Shown here one piece after another: positions 1 through 10,274 of a stretch of 64,000 bases of DNA. How positions within the stretch are numbered: position 1 is the first letter of the stretch; each line of letters starts with the position of its first letter. The position numbers and the translations under genes are program-made. Source of the DNA: Methanobacteriaceae archaeon (lineage in GTDB: Archaea > Methanobacteriota > Methanobacteria > Methanobacteriales > Methanobacteriaceae); assembly GCA_027318585.1 (NCBI GenBank), contig DAHVOW010000002.1:1-64000 (forward strand), read 5' to 3'. Below the pieces are notes generated by a model. That model was not told where the DNA came from, ran no database searches, and saw only the letters and a program-made list of their open reading frames with translations.

Positions 1-3
1 AGG

Positions 4-91
4 GGAGAGGTCGCCTAGTGGCCTATGGCGCACGCTTGGAAAGCGTGTAGAGGTAATACTCTCGAGGGTTCGAATCCCTCTCTCTCCGCCA
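4..91 (+). tRNA. tRNA-Ser (anticodon GGA)
   Basis: A class II tRNA fold can be drawn. The acceptor stem pairs 4-10 with 81-87 (last pair G-U). The anticodon loop TTGGAAA lies between the CACGC and GCGTG stems and gives anticodon GGA. A long variable arm (GAG/CTC stem) is typical of Ser. The T-arm GAGGG TTCGAAT CCCTC is at 64-80. The discriminator is G88 and CCA is encoded at 89-91. The promoter lies outside the window. Confidence 0.95.
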
Positions 92-211
92 ATTATTTAA
101 TTTCACCACACCTCTTTAATAATATTTTAATTCAACTGTCGTACCATATTTTTTATAACTATTATATTTAATAAAAAATATAGAAATTAATCAAGTAGGA
201 GATGATATGCT

Positions 212-619
212 ATGAACTATAAAGGCATTATTCTGGTACTGGTAGTAGTGGTCATATTCCTAGTGGGAGCTGTTGCTTACCTCTTGATAAGCCAGCCCGC
301 CGAGAATGCCACTCTAAATGTAACCAACAACACCACCACTACCACGGATAATTCGCAGCAACTGCAAACTAATCAGTCCACGGCAGCCAAGATATCCGCA
401 GCAAAGGCCCAATCTATCGCATCAGATTACATGGCTTCCAATCCTGATCAATTCTCCAATACTAAAGCAGGCACACCCTCTTTAAAAGGAGGCATATATT
501 ACGTTCCCGTAGTAATAACCAAAGAAGGACAACATTCAGTGGGAACTGTGGTAGCCTACATTAAAGTGGATGGAGAAACCGGTAGTGTATTCGGAGTACA
601 AGAGATTGTCATGTATTAA
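212..619 (+). CDS. Small membrane-anchored exported protein, PepSY-like C-terminus
   Basis: A 135-residue protein of unknown function. Residues 5-27 form one hydrophobic segment, either an uncleaved signal anchor or a signal peptide. A Thr/Asn/Gln-rich linker follows (about 30-58), which looks like an extracytoplasmic spacer. The C-terminal 75 residues have helix-then-strand character (AKAQSIASDYMASNP, then YYVPVVI and GTVVAYIKVDGETGSVFGV) that resembles a PepSY/YpeB fold, but this is only a pattern impression. A purine-rich binding site (AGGAGATGAT) starts near 197. The gene stands alone between tRNA-Ser and the convergent Mur ligase gene. Not recognised as a named family. Confidence 0.7.
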   Translation: MNYKGIILVLVVVVIFLVGAVAYLLISQPAENATLNVTNNTTTTTDNSQQLQTNQSTAAKISAAKAQSIASDYMASNPDQFSNTKAGTPSLKGGIYYVPVVITKEGQHSVGTVVAYIKVDGETGSVFGVQEIVMY

Positions 620-685
620 TCTCTTGAATTTATTTTTTTATAAGTCCCCTATTTGAACATCGTAAAATAAATTGCCATATATCTA

Positions 686-2236
686 TTATTTTAAAGACAA
701 TGCCTTTAAAATATCATTTTTAACATTTTTATATTCATTAACTACTCCTGGACCCATATGAACTATTAAATCACCTTCAACTGCAATTTTTATTGCTTGT
801 TCCATGGCATCCTCCACATCCAGGGTCATGTGCTGTTTTTGGAGTTTAGCCCCGCTGAGGACTTCTTCAGCAGCCTTTGTATCAACTATCTTGGTGGTTT
901 CATTTTTAGCACTGACCATTAAAATATCAGCATATTTACCTAAAATTTCTCCAATTCTAAATTTATTACGTATAGTTAAGGTGTCTGGATTATCCAGGGT
1001 AATTATAAGCCTACCATCAACCTTTAAGCTACTTAAAAGCATTTCAATACTATCAGGATTATGAGCAGCATCCATATATACATCAACATTATTGATGGTG
1101 CCAATTTTCTCAAAACGTCCCTTTAAATTGGTGAAGCTTTCTACACAGTCCCTTGCGGTCTCCAGATCATATCCCCAGACCAGAATCGTAGCTAAGGTGG
1201 CCAGGGAATTTTCTATATTAAAGATACTGGGAAGACTTATCTTAACTTTAGTAGTTTGATAATCCGTATATTTGCTTTTAAAGTCCCCACAATCACAATT
1301 AAGTTTATTACAGTTTTCACAGATCAGGGTGGGAATATTGAAAACCTTTACCCTGAATTCTGATCCAAACATACCCTTATCGGTGATCTTATCAGCTACC
1401 ACTTGTAGTTTAGTTTCTCCAGTGTTCGTGTAGACTTCATCATTATACTCAATAGTTTTTGGCTGGTTAAGACCATAATATATGGTTTCATAATTATCCA
1501 GATCGGCCTGGCTGAGGATGGGGTCATCCCCATTCACCACCAGAATTCCGTTCTCTTGTAGTAGATCTTTTATGGATAAATTTCTTTGAATGTAATCCAA
1601 ATAGGAATCAAATTCTTCCATATGATCCGGGGTCAGGTTGGTAACCACCCCTACCGCTATTTCCAGTCCCTCGGTCATCCGGATAGTGCCATGAGGAAGT
1701 TCCAAAACGGCCACATCGAAGTCAGTTTTATTTTCAGATACTATCAATCGGATTAGACCTTCAATAACCAGGGAATTCTGTAGTGATGAGAAAAGAAGCG
1801 GTTTATAGAACTGTTTTAAGCTATGATAAATCATGTTGGTGGTGGTGGTTTTCCCATCAGTTCCAGCCACACCTACAATAGGCATCATGACTAAGGAATT
1901 TAGGATCCGGCCAATATCACCAGTGGAAATTTCATTCAAATCCCTATTCTTCTGCTCCTGGCAGATTAAATCTCGAACTTCAGCACCTTCCGGAATGTTT
2001 GGTGAGATGAAAACTGCCTCGGCCCATTTAATGCTCTCATCCGGATCTTCTCCAAGTTCCAGTGTGATTCCACTGGATTCAAGGTTTTTTAACTGATTTT
2101 TTGCTTTTTGAGGAAGTTCAGAGTACCTTTTTTGGTCTAATAATCTAATTTCATTCCCCACATAGTTTAAAAGTTGAGCTGCAGGTCTTCCAGCATTACC
2201 TGCACCAATTACCAGTATTTTGGCATCCTGTATCAT
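686..2236 (-). CDS. Mur ligase family protein with Cys4 insert (probable pseudomurein peptide ligase)
   Basis: An ATP-dependent amide ligase of the MurC/D/E/F fold, 516 aa. The N-terminal Rossmann-like domain has GAGNAG at 12-17. The ATP-binding central domain has the P-loop GTDGKTTT at 125-132. The C-terminal ligase domain has MDAAHNPDS and LDNPDT. In the central domain Cys306, 309, 314 and 316 form a likely zinc knuckle, a feature known from MurT-type enzymes and archaeal pseudomurein ligases. Methanobacteriales build pseudomurein, so a role in joining an amino acid to the UDP-activated peptide precursor is likely. The substrate cannot be read from sequence. It is transcribed alone, convergent with the preceding gene. 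Confidence 0.85.
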   Translation of the reverse strand: MIQDAKILVIGAGNAGRPAAQLLNYVGNEIRLLDQKRYSELPQKAKNQLKNLESSGITLELGEDPDESIKWAEAVFISPNIPEGAEVRDLICQEQKNRDLNEISTGDIGRILNSLVMMPIVGVAGTDGKTTTTNMIYHSLKQFYKPLLFSSLQNSLVIEGLIRLIVSENKTDFDVAVLELPHGTIRMTEGLEIAVGVVTNLTPDHMEEFDSYLDYIQRNLSIKDLLQENGILVVNGDDPILSQADLDNYETIYYGLNQPKTIEYNDEVYTNTGETKLQVVADKITDKGMFGSEFRVKVFNIPTLICENCNKLNCDCGDFKSKYTDYQTTKVKISLPSIFNIENSLATLATILVWGYDLETARDCVESFTNLKGRFEKIGTINNVDVYMDAAHNPDSIEMLLSSLKVDGRLIITLDNPDTLTIRNKFRIGEILGKYADILMVSAKNETTKIVDTKAAEEVLSGAKLQKQHMTLDVEDAMEQAIKIAVEGDLIVHMGPGVVNEYKNVKNDILKALSLK

Positions 2237-2474
2237 TTTATCATCTTTTAATATGAATCTAACCTTAATAAATTTTAACCATATTCAATGTAAATTTTTA
2301 TTTTTAATATGGTTTTTTAGTAAGGAAGGAGTGCATATTAACCTTAACTAATAATTCGGAATATGAAATTCCCTTAAATGAATGGATTTCATTTTAAAAA
2401 AAAATTATTCATAAAAAACGTCTGCAAGAAACGGTATTTAATAAAAAATTCACATAACAGTGATTTTCACCATA

Positions 2475-5012
2475 TTAATTTTCAATTCTTCTGATTAGCT
2501 TTCTACACTCTTTAGCCACATTTCTGTTGTCAAAAGCCAATGATATTCTTTCTATGGTTTCCAACATCCGGATGAGGCTGTCCAGCCAGCTGAAGATGTC
2601 TCCGGCATAAGCATGTATCTCAAAGTTACGCAAAAGTTTACGACTTATATCCGCCGGGTCTTCCCGGTTTAAACGCCGCCTGACGATTTTGTAGGACAAC
2701 TCCCGTTGAAAACAACCGCAGAACGGTCTTTCATCACACTGGCAAGAAAAGAATTCCATCTGCATATTCAACAGACGCTCCCGGAAGTTTGGCTCCAGTT
2801 TAGCCAGGGTATCTCCAGAAGATATTATATCAAGGGTAGAATCAGCGAACAACCGAGAAGACATGTTTATCTTAAGGGCCCTGCCCAGTTTGTTGGTCAA
2901 TCTGCTGGAAAGGTATGCACTCTCGAATGGTTCTAACTTCAGGGCGATTTCCAATGGCTTAGTTCTTTTAAACCTCTTTTTGATGTGAAGAGCATCATGG
3001 TAGTTCAGAAACGACATGGAAACCGCCCTACCATATGCCGTGGGCAATACTTGGTCCTTTTTTTCTTTTATGAGTTTTTGGTCCAGGAGAATATCCCAGA
3101 CCGAATCCAATTCCAGGGGAATTTCATCATTTTCATATCCTTTAGAGATTTCAGATATTCTAGAAAGTCCCCTGGCACAGACATCCGCCAGGACCTGTTC
3201 AACCAATCCATCTTCATTGTACTGGACGTAAATAGATTCCACATCACTATCTAAGAGGTTTATCGCCATGTTTTCCTCGGTTTCCTCCCCATATTTTCTT
3301 CCAACCTCCGGTATTAGGTAAACCTTTCCCTGGTCATGGTAGCTGGGACGGCCGGCACGACCCATCATCTGGGAAAATTCGTTGGGAGTGAGCATTTCCC
3401 TACCCATATTGAGACTTTCGAATATGACTTGAGAGGCGGGAAAATCTACCCCGGCGGCCAGTGCAGCTGTGGTAACCACAGCGGATATCTTCTGATCTCC
3501 AAATTCTTTTTCTATTCTATTTTTTTTTGAATAAGACAGACCAGCATGATAAGCAGCGGCTTTAATCCCTCTTTTAACCAAATAATCTGCTATGGAATGA
3601 GTTTTTCTTCGTGAGTTGGTGAATATTATGCTTTGGCCGTGAAACCCCTTCTTGGATCGGTTCTGAAATTCCAGTCGAGTCAGTTGAGTCATCCAATGGT
3701 TCTTATCCTCCTCGGTGCGGGCGAATATTAGGTGTCTTTCCAGGGGAACTGGCCTTTTTGAGTATTCCACCAATTTCATTTTGAATTTATCTGCAATTTC
3801 CCGGTTGTTACCCACCGTGGCTGATAGACCTATTATCTGAAGATTCGGGAATAGAAAGTGAAGCCTCTGTATCAGTCCCTTAAGTCGGGGGCCACGATCC
3901 TCATCTCCCAGCATGTGGATTTCATCAACCACCACCGTTCGGAGATTGCCCAGCTCAGATGCCCGACCAGCCCTCAGGATAAAGTCCAGGCCCTCGTAGG
4001 TTCCCACTATGATATCAGAATTTTCAACTTTACCTTCCGGTAGTGATAGTTCTTCACGGGCCTTTATGCGGCTCATACCCACCCTTAGGGATACTTTAAG
4101 GCCCAGATTTCCATATCTCTTCTGGAAGTCTCGATACTTCTGATTGGCCAAAGCCACCAGGGGTGACAAGTAAAGAAATTTTCCCCCCTTCATAGCCCGC
4201 GGTATGCCTGCCATCTCACCGATAAGTGTTTTTCCACTGGCGGTGGCAGAAACCACCAGCAAGTTTTCCCCATCCAGAAGTCCGGCATTAACAGCGATAA
4301 TCTGAACCGGGAGGAGGTGGGTACCCTGTTTTTTTAAAATAGACTTAAAATTGGGGGGAAGATCCAACTCATCCATACTCACTTTCTTATTTTTACCATC
4401 CCCACCCCCGGCAACTCGGTCATAAAGTGTGAGTTTACGCTCCTCTAACGGATTGAAACGGGGATCAAACATTTTAAGGACCTTTTCCAGATCCCCAGTG
4501 CGGTTGAGCATTCTACGGAAAGTTGGAAACATCTTTAGATCAAAGGAATGATTTATTAGCTCCCTTTTTATCTCTTCTTCAGCACATAAACGACAGATGT
4601 TATCGTGATGGTAACGATAGGACCTTTCACGTTCCAGTAAGGTTATATTACCGGTGAAGGTGCAGTGTCGGCATATACTGGTCTTCCGGTACTTAACATG
4701 TAAAGATACCATCAGCTCCTCAATTTCAGGGTCATCCCCCACCAGAAAAACGTTTTGTTTTCTAAGAATCTTAACTGCCTCAGAAGGAGGTAAAATCATT
4801 TCTTTATCTTTCTGGACTACGAAACGGTGGATCTTCAACTGATGGTTAACCCGTCGAAGTTTCAGATATCCGTAAAACAATGGTTTGCGTCGCTGGTTTA
4901 AAGCACCTTTAGAACTTCCTATGGGGAATAGTTCCACAATCCTGTTTTTTTTCCGCAGAATAATCATGTTCTCATCAAAAAAAATATGAAGTGGGTTTCC
5001 AGATAAACCCAT
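2475..5012 (-). CDS. Large SF2 DEAD/DEAH-type helicase with N-terminal zinc-finger region (DUF5814-type)
   Basis: An 845-aa helicase with an unusual front end. Residues 1-150 hold a domain with two CxxC pairs (Cys114/117 and Cys140/143), probably one zinc site. The RecA core follows: motif I SATASGKT at 255-262, motif II DEIH at 363-366, motif III SAT, and motif VI QMMGRAGRP. A winged-helix/helical tail comes next, with a second Cys cluster near the C-terminus (CQCDERPFCGC). The core is of the Ski2/Hel308-like class, but the N-terminal domain separates it from Hel308. I believe it matches the archaeal helicase group carrying DUF5814; that naming is from memory. Nucleic-acid remodelling is expected, with substrate unknown. 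It is monocistronic, and the start ATG at 5012 lacks a clear ribosome binding site. Confidence 0.85.
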   Translation of the reverse strand: MGLSGNPLHIFFDENMIILRKKNRIVELFPIGSSKGALNQRRKPLFYGYLKLRRVNHQLKIHRFVVQKDKEMILPPSEAVKILRKQNVFLVGDDPEIEELMVSLHVKYRKTSICRHCTFTGNITLLERERSYRYHHDNICRLCAEEEIKRELINHSFDLKMFPTFRRMLNRTGDLEKVLKMFDPRFNPLEERKLTLYDRVAGGGDGKNKKVSMDELDLPPNFKSILKKQGTHLLPVQIIAVNAGLLDGENLLVVSATASGKTLIGEMAGIPRAMKGGKFLYLSPLVALANQKYRDFQKRYGNLGLKVSLRVGMSRIKAREELSLPEGKVENSDIIVGTYEGLDFILRAGRASELGNLRTVVVDEIHMLGDEDRGPRLKGLIQRLHFLFPNLQIIGLSATVGNNREIADKFKMKLVEYSKRPVPLERHLIFARTEEDKNHWMTQLTRLEFQNRSKKGFHGQSIIFTNSRRKTHSIADYLVKRGIKAAAYHAGLSYSKKNRIEKEFGDQKISAVVTTAALAAGVDFPASQVIFESLNMGREMLTPNEFSQMMGRAGRPSYHDQGKVYLIPEVGRKYGEETEENMAINLLDSDVESIYVQYNEDGLVEQVLADVCARGLSRISEISKGYENDEIPLELDSVWDILLDQKLIKEKKDQVLPTAYGRAVSMSFLNYHDALHIKKRFKRTKPLEIALKLEPFESAYLSSRLTNKLGRALKINMSSRLFADSTLDIISSGDTLAKLEPNFRERLLNMQMEFFSCQCDERPFCGCFQRELSYKIVRRRLNREDPADISRKLLRNFEIHAYAGDIFSWLDSLIRMLETIERISLAFDNRNVAKECRKLIRRIEN

Positions 5013-5085
5013 TTAATACATCTTACAAGAAAGAATTCTTCATAATCCTAAGTTTTAAGAAATCCATTTAGTTAAATTAATCCAT

Positions 5086-6747
5086 TTAGTTAATATCTTC
5101 TTCCTGGGCCTTACTTTTTTCCAATGATTCTACAGCCTGTTCTCTGAGTTTAAACTTCTGAATCTTGCCACTGGCAGTTAAAGGGAATTCATCCACAAAA
5201 AAGACGTGTTTAGGTACTTTATAACGGGCTATTTTTGTTAGCGCGAAGTCTCGGACATCTTCCTCTGATAAATCTGTTCCTTCAGCCAGGATTATAAAAG
5301 CACCGACAAGTTCTCCGTATTTATCATCAGGAATGCCCACTACCTGTACATCGAGAATGCCCGGCATGGTGTACAGGAATTCCTCTATCTCACGTGGATA
5401 GATATTCTCTCCACCACGGATTATCATGTCTTTGATACGACCCACAATGGAATAGTAGCCTTCTTCATCTACAGTGGCCAAATCCCCACTATGAAGCCAT
5501 CCATCTTTGTCAATTACTTCTCTTGTCTTTTCAGGCATTTTATAATAGCCTTTCATAATATTGTAACCCTTACAACATATTTCACCAGTTTGACCGGGTC
5601 CCAGGGTTTCCCCAGTCTCGGGATCCACAATCTTAACCTCACATTCTGGGAGATTCTTGCCCACCGTTTCCACACGTTTCTCTAGAGGGTCATCGGTACT
5701 GGTCTGGGTGAACCCTGGTGAACCCTCGGTGAGACCGTATACACTGGTTATCTCTGTCATGTGCATGTCTTTGACTACCTTTTTCATGGCTTCGATGGGT
5801 GGTGTGGAACCAGCCATAATACCAGTACGCAGACTGGAAAGGTCAAACATATCAAACATTGGATGGCTGTACTCGGCTATGAACATAGTTGGAACCCCAT
5901 AAAGGGCTGTACACTTTTCTTTTTGGACTGCAGCCAGCACCAACAATGGATCAAAAACTTCCACCATCACATTGGTGGATCCATGGGTTAATGAGGCCAT
6001 AATGGCCAGTACAATACCGAAACAGTGGAATAAAGGAACAGTAATGCATAATCTGTCCTCCCCTGTGAATTTCTGTCGTTCGCCGATGTAATAACCATTG
6101 TTAAGGATGTTAATGTGTGAGAGCATTACCCCCTTAGGGAATCCGGTGGTTCCGGAGGTGTATTGCATGTTAATCACTTCATCACCATTTAAACTCTCCT
6201 TTATACGTAAGAAATCATCATCAGGAGTGTGTTTTCCAAGTAACAGTAACTCAGGAGTGTTATACATTCCCCGGTGTTTCTCAGGACCTATATAAATGAT
6301 GCTTTTTAGATAAGGGAACTTTTCGCTGTTCAATTCCCCTCTTTCCTGGGTTTTTAGCTCAGGAACCAGTTCATAAACTGTTTGAACATAATCAATATCC
6401 CTGAATCCGTCTATTATGGCTAGGGCTTTCATATCAGACTGTTCCATCACATAGGCCAGTTCGTGACTGCGGTAGGCGGTGTTAACGGTTACCAGAACCA
6501 CCCCAATCTTAGCCGTGGCAAACATGAAAGTAAGCCAGTCTGGTACGTTAAGGGCCCAAATACCCACATGATCACCCTTTTTAATCCCAATAGACAATAG
6601 GCCTTTGGCCAGGAGGTTCACCCGGTCATCAAATTCTTTATAACTCAGTCGCAGGGCTCGGTCGGGATAGACCATAAAATCTCTGTCAGGGTGTTCTTTA
6701 ACCCCTTTTTCCAGGAAATATCCTAGGGTATCTTCAGTGAAAAGCAT
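5086..6747 (-). CDS. AMP-forming acyl-CoA synthetase
   Basis: An adenylate-forming enzyme (ANL superfamily, 553 aa) that activates a carboxylic acid to acyl-AMP and then acyl-CoA. Visible motifs are the P-loop-like [11 protein letters not shown], the YGLTEGSP region, the [13 protein letters not shown] aspartate motif, the hinge [14 protein letters not shown], and a C-terminal catalytic lysine in [13 protein letters not shown]. The start at 6747 follows AGGTGGT; a longer frame reaching 6849 would overlap the thioesterase gene and adds no conserved sequence. It is the last gene of a three-gene operon (regulator, thioesterase, synthetase). The likely substrate is a medium- or long-chain or aromatic acid. 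Autotrophic methanogens have little classical fatty-acid metabolism, so the physiological role is open. Confidence 0.9.
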   Translation of the reverse strand: MLFTEDTLGYFLEKGVKEHPDRDFMVYPDRALRLSYKEFDDRVNLLAKGLLSIGIKKGDHVGIWALNVPDWLTFMFATAKIGVVLVTVNTAYRSHELAYVMEQSDMKALAIIDGFRDIDYVQTVYELVPELKTQERGELNSEKFPYLKSIIYIGPEKHRGMYNTPELLLLGKHTPDDDFLRIKESLNGDEVINMQYTSGTTGFPKGVMLSHINILNNGYYIGERQKFTGEDRLCITVPLFHCFGIVLAIMASLTHGSTNVMVEVFDPLLVLAAVQKEKCTALYGVPTMFIAEYSHPMFDMFDLSSLRTGIMAGSTPPIEAMKKVVKDMHMTEITSVYGLTEGSPGFTQTSTDDPLEKRVETVGKNLPECEVKIVDPETGETLGPGQTGEICCKGYNIMKGYYKMPEKTREVIDKDGWLHSGDLATVDEEGYYSIVGRIKDMIIRGGENIYPREIEEFLYTMPGILDVQVVGIPDDKYGELVGAFIILAEGTDLSEEDVRDFALTKIARYKVPKHVFFVDEFPLTASGKIQKFKLREQAVESLEKSKAQEEDIN

Positions 6748-6760
6748 TATACCACCTATT

Positions 6761-7171
6761 TCATTCTGTTTCTTCTGCCACCAGATGTTCCATGAGACTT
6801 TCTCGGATAGAATCTGGGATGGATTTACTTTTTTGTTCCACAAAATCAAAATGAACTATAACTGCCCTCCCCTGAGCCCTTAAATGGCCATTTTGCCAGG
6901 CCTCATGGGCGGTTACAAAGGAAGAGTTTCCGATTTTGCTGATGTAAGTCTTTATATGAACATCACTACCGTAGTACATCTGACCCAGGAAGTCAAATTC
7001 AGTGCGGACCATGATCAACTTCCATTTTTCATAGCGAAGATCCAGGTCCGGAGTGAAAAGACGGTAAAGAGGATTCCTGGCCAGTTCAAACCATTCTGCA
7101 AGGGCTATATTATTAATATGCCTTAGTCCATCTGTATCTCCAAATCGGGGAGTTACTATAATATCTAACAT
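6761..7171 (-). CDS. Acyl-CoA thioesterase, 4-hydroxybenzoyl-CoA thioesterase/YbgC type
   Basis: A hot-dog fold thioesterase of 136 aa. The N-terminal [16 protein letters not shown] segment contains the catalytic Asp of the 4HBT family, followed by the long central helix ([17 protein letters not shown]). It would hydrolyse acyl-CoA to free acid and CoA. The stop lies 13 bp before the start of the acyl-CoA synthetase, so the pair is co-transcribed and makes opposing reactions on the CoA thioester. The upstream regulator ends 20 bp before it. The substrate is unknown. Confidence 0.88.
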   Translation of the reverse strand: MLDIIVTPRFGDTDGLRHINNIALAEWFELARNPLYRLFTPDLDLRYEKWKLIMVRTEFDFLGQMYYGSDVHIKTYISKIGNSSFVTAHEAWQNGHLRAQGRAVIVHFDFVEQKSKSIPDSIRESLMEHLVAEETE

Positions 7172-7191
7172 GTAAAATCACTTAAGTAAAT

Positions 7192-7767
7192 TCATAGGGG
7201 TGCGTAAACCACCGCTAAAATCTTGGCATCTTCCAGATGAGCGTGTAAATCATGGGGAACTATTGAATCATAATATATGCTATCTCCCTCATCGAGCAGG
7301 AATTTCTGTTGCCCGTAAAAAATCTCAATACTACCTCTGAGTACATAAATAAACTCCTCACCCTCATGGGAGGAAAGTTTATATTCATCGGCCTGCAGGG
7401 GATGGACATCAATTATAAACGGTTCCATATTCCTATCTCCTTTCCCATAGGCCAGGGAATAAAAGTCAAGAGCACTTTGGTCCGATGTGGCATCCTTACC
7501 AGAAAATCTAATCAGATTTTCGTGTTTATCGGCTTCTAATTTAAACGGACCATTTTGAGGATGATCATCCATAAAGGTCCCCAGACGTACCCCTAAAGCC
7601 TTGGCAATCCGTAAAAGAGGAGTTAGAGATGGGACCAGTGCACCATCTTCCAGGTTTTTTATCAGTTCTTCATTGCACTGACTGGCTTCTGCCAGTTGTT
7701 TTACGGTCATTTCTCGCCTTTTTCTTAATTGTCGGATTTTTGGTCCAATGGTATTCCTGTCCTGCAT
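7192..7767 (-). CDS. XRE-family regulator with C-terminal cupin domain
   Basis: A 191-aa transcription regulator. Residues 8-65 form a lambda-repressor type helix-turn-helix ([19 protein letters not shown], then [11 protein letters not shown]). Residues 115-190 form a small cupin barrel ([19 protein letters not shown], then [13 protein letters not shown]) that may sense a small ligand. The start follows GGTGAT with 3 nt spacing. It is the first gene of the operon with thioesterase and acyl-CoA synthetase, so it probably controls that operon in response to an acid or acyl-CoA; this is inferred from position. The architecture is common in bacteria and in many methanogens. Confidence 0.9.
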   Translation of the reverse strand: MQDRNTIGPKIRQLRKRREMTVKQLAEASQCNEELIKNLEDGALVPSLTPLLRIAKALGVRLGTFMDDHPQNGPFKLEADKHENLIRFSGKDATSDQSALDFYSLAYGKGDRNMEPFIIDVHPLQADEYKLSSHEGEEFIYVLRGSIEIFYGQQKFLLDEGDSIYYDSIVPHDLHAHLEDAKILAVVYAPL

Positions 7768-7845
7768 TAAATCACCTGAATAAAGATATATGGACTATAG
7801 ATCAGAGTCATTAGAATATTATTCCTATTTCATAACTTTTGGAAC

Positions 7846-8109
7846 TTACTGAGTCTGATTTGTAGTTATATTTTTTGGAGTGGCATTGGTAACGTTAATA
7901 ACCGCCCTACGGTTGAGATTAGTTGGATTGAAAGAAGGATCGCTGATTTCGCTGATTTTCTGATCCCCAGATAGGCTCAGATCGGAGCTAATGAGATTAT
8001 CCCCTACATCCTCTCCTATTCCCAGTGCATGTACTCCTGATGCAAATCCATAGGCCAGGAGGGCTATCATGAGAACTATAAACACTTTACCATATTTTTG
8101 GGGTTTCAT
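7846..8109 (-). CDS. Small exported protein of unknown function
   Basis: An 87-residue protein with a clear signal peptide: KPQKYGK, then a hydrophobic stretch at about 8-28 with a plausible cleavage after VHA. The mature part is about 58 residues, polar, without Cys, and ends in an Asn/Thr-rich tail (NVTNATPKNITTNQTQ) with several N-glycosylation sequons. GGTTGGTGGA precedes the start. No family is recognised. It stands alone between the acyl-CoA operon and glmS. Confidence 0.65.
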   Translation of the reverse strand: MKPQKYGKVFIVLMIALLAYGFASGVHALGIGEDVGDNLISSDLSLSGDQKISEISDPSFNPTNLNRRAVINVTNATPKNITTNQTQ

Positions 8110-8336
8110 TCCACCAACCTCAGAAATTGACTATATTTCTCCCTATTTTAAAGATTTTAAGTTAAAGATTTTAATCTGGGACTGATAATCCTTTTATATT
8201 CAAACTATATTTTTCTTCATCTTTAAAATATAATGCACCCTGGCAATTTCTACTGCAATTAGTGTAAAATAGATCCAGAATATATGAAATTAGCCAGATC
8301 TTCCATAAGATACTTAAAATTTCATTAATATACCTA

Positions 8337-10115
8337 TCACACTACTGTAACGCATTTAGCCAAATTTTTCGGTTGATCAGGATTTATACCTCTCTCTACG
8401 CTTATATGGTAAGCCAGTAATTGCAGGGGAATTGCATAAATCAAGGGAGAAATTAATTCACTGATATTATCGTCTAACCCCATCATATCATGGGATTCAG
8501 AACGTAAAATGATGTCCTTCTCTGATCCTAAACCTATTACTCGGGCTCCACGTGCTTTAACCTCTTTCACATTACCCATAGTCCGGTCGTGACTTTTCCC
8601 TGGAGGTACTACCGCCACTACTGGCACCTCTTCACTTATCAAGGCTAATGGTCCATGTTTGAGTTCACCGGCAGCGTATCCCTCCCCGTGTATGTAGGTG
8701 ATCTCCTTTAATTTAAGGGCGCCTTCCATGGCAGTGGGATATGAAAAACCTCTACCAATGAAGAAGAAATCCTGAGAATCCTTATACTGGGGCGAAATTT
8801 CTTTTATAAAATCTTCCTGTTTTAGAACGTCCCTCATATAATCCGGCACTTTCTTTAGTTCCTTCAGAAGTCCACTATTTTTAGCCATACAAGCGGCCAG
8901 AATATATATGCAAGTTAGTTGGCTAACGTAAGTTTTAGTGGCAGCTACTCCTATTTCAGGACCTGCTCGAGTGTAAATTACATGATCGGCATCCCTGGTA
9001 GCCCTACTCCCCATCACGTTCACAATTGCCAGGGTTTCGGACTTTTCTTTAGCTAATTCCAAAGCTTTCATGGTGTCTGCGGTTTCGCCGGACTGAGTTA
9101 TGAATATAACCAGGGTATCATGCCTTAAAGCTCCAGCAGAGAATTCGAACTCGGAAGCCAACGCCAGATCCACTGGAAGACCTACTAACTCCTCAAATAG
9201 GTATTTACCCACCATAGCTGCGTGATAGGAAGTTCCACAGGCCACAAAACATACTCGGTTAAATTTGGAAAAGTTTTCGACGGTCTTTTCTATTTCCTCA
9301 AGTTCAGATAGGGTGTTACGGACCGCCTCTGGCTGTTCATGAATTTCTTTAATCATGAAATGATCAAAACCGCCTTTCTGAGCCATTTCCGGGCCCCAAT
9401 TAATAATATCTACTTTATTTTCCTTTATATTGCCCTCAGCATCCTTGATTGTGATGCCATCACTTTTGATAATGAATATGTCATCGTCATCCAGATAAAT
9501 GACACGATTGGTTTCTTGCAGTATGGCTGGTACATCCGAAGCCAGGAAATAGTCACCATCTCCAACCCCTAAAATAAGGGGACTTTCCTTACGAACTCCG
9601 ATGATGGTATCCGGATAATCAGCGTGAATGATGGCCAGGGCATAGGAACCAGTAATATTCTGGGTTGCTAAACGAACCGCTTCCTCAAAATCCTTTCCCT
9701 CATTCATTTGTTTTTCTACCAGGTGGGCTATCACCTCGGTGTCGGTGTCAGAATAGAAATCATGACCTTCCTCCTGCAGCTGGTCCTTTAGTTCCTGATA
9801 GTTCTCAATGATGCCGTTATGCACCAGGACTATTTTATTATCACAATCAGTATGTGGATGGGCATTTTCACGGGTTGGGAGGCCATGAGTGGCCCAGCGG
9901 ACATGAGCAATTCCGACCTTACCCGGCAGTTCATCCAGATGCAATCTTTCATGAACTTCATCAATTTTTCCACTGTCTTTCTTGATATGGATTGATGATG
10001 AAGAGGTGGCTATACCCACTGAATCATAGCCCCGGTACTCTAAACGCCTTACGCACTCTAAGAGTATTGGTGCTGCTTTTTTGTCCTTAAGTATGCATCC
10101 TACTATTCCACACAT
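8337..10115 (-). CDS. glmS: Glutamine--fructose-6-phosphate aminotransferase (isomerizing)
   Basis: Makes glucosamine-6-phosphate from fructose-6-phosphate and glutamine, the first step to UDP-GlcNAc for pseudomurein and glycans. The 592-aa protein starts MCGIVGC, so the nucleophilic Cys becomes residue 1 after Met removal; this fixes the start at 10115, behind GGTGAA with 4 nt spacing. The order is an N-terminal glutamine amidotransferase ([16 protein letters not shown]), then two SIS sugar-isomerase domains ([17 protein letters not shown]; and [18 protein letters not shown]), ending LAKCVTVV as usual. It is divergent from purC, with overlapping promoters in between. Confidence 0.97.
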   Translation of the reverse strand: MCGIVGCILKDKKAAPILLECVRRLEYRGYDSVGIATSSSSIHIKKDSGKIDEVHERLHLDELPGKVGIAHVRWATHGLPTRENAHPHTDCDNKIVLVHNGIIENYQELKDQLQEEGHDFYSDTDTEVIAHLVEKQMNEGKDFEEAVRLATQNITGSYALAIIHADYPDTIIGVRKESPLILGVGDGDYFLASDVPAILQETNRVIYLDDDDIFIIKSDGITIKDAEGNIKENKVDIINWGPEMAQKGGFDHFMIKEIHEQPEAVRNTLSELEEIEKTVENFSKFNRVCFVACGTSYHAAMVGKYLFEELVGLPVDLALASEFEFSAGALRHDTLVIFITQSGETADTMKALELAKEKSETLAIVNVMGSRATRDADHVIYTRAGPEIGVAATKTYVSQLTCIYILAACMAKNSGLLKELKKVPDYMRDVLKQEDFIKEISPQYKDSQDFFFIGRGFSYPTAMEGALKLKEITYIHGEGYAAGELKHGPLALISEEVPVVAVVPPGKSHDRTMGNVKEVKARGARVIGLGSEKDIILRSESHDMMGLDDNISELISPLIYAIPLQLLAYHISVERGINPDQPKNLAKCVTVV

Positions 10116-10274
10116 GTATTTCACCAAAAAGCGGTTTTTAGTTAAACTTGATCTAGGTATATAATTGGTATATAATTAAACTTAGAATATAATTAATCTT
10201 AGAAAATCACAATAAAATAATTGTAGTTTCAAAGGTATATTAAACCTTGGATACAAATGAAAATGGAGTTAAAC
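10116..10274. promoter_or_regulatory. Divergent glmS/purC promoter region with 11-bp tandem TATA repeat
   Basis: An AT-rich 159-bp intergenic stretch. At 10156-10177 the 11-mer GGTATATAATT occurs twice back to back, and a related ATATAATTAA lies at 10187-10196. These are candidate TATA elements for one or both divergent genes. The assignment of each box to a gene is inference. Confidence 0.5.

Noticed and set aside
2237..2474. Possible small gene or RNA between the Mur ligase and helicase genes
   Set aside because: Only AT-rich sequence with T and A runs; no open frame with a convincing binding site.
6748..6849. N-terminal extension of the acyl-CoA synthetase
   Set aside because: It overlaps the thioesterase gene, is Trp/Lys-rich, and a ribosome binding site supports the start at 6747.
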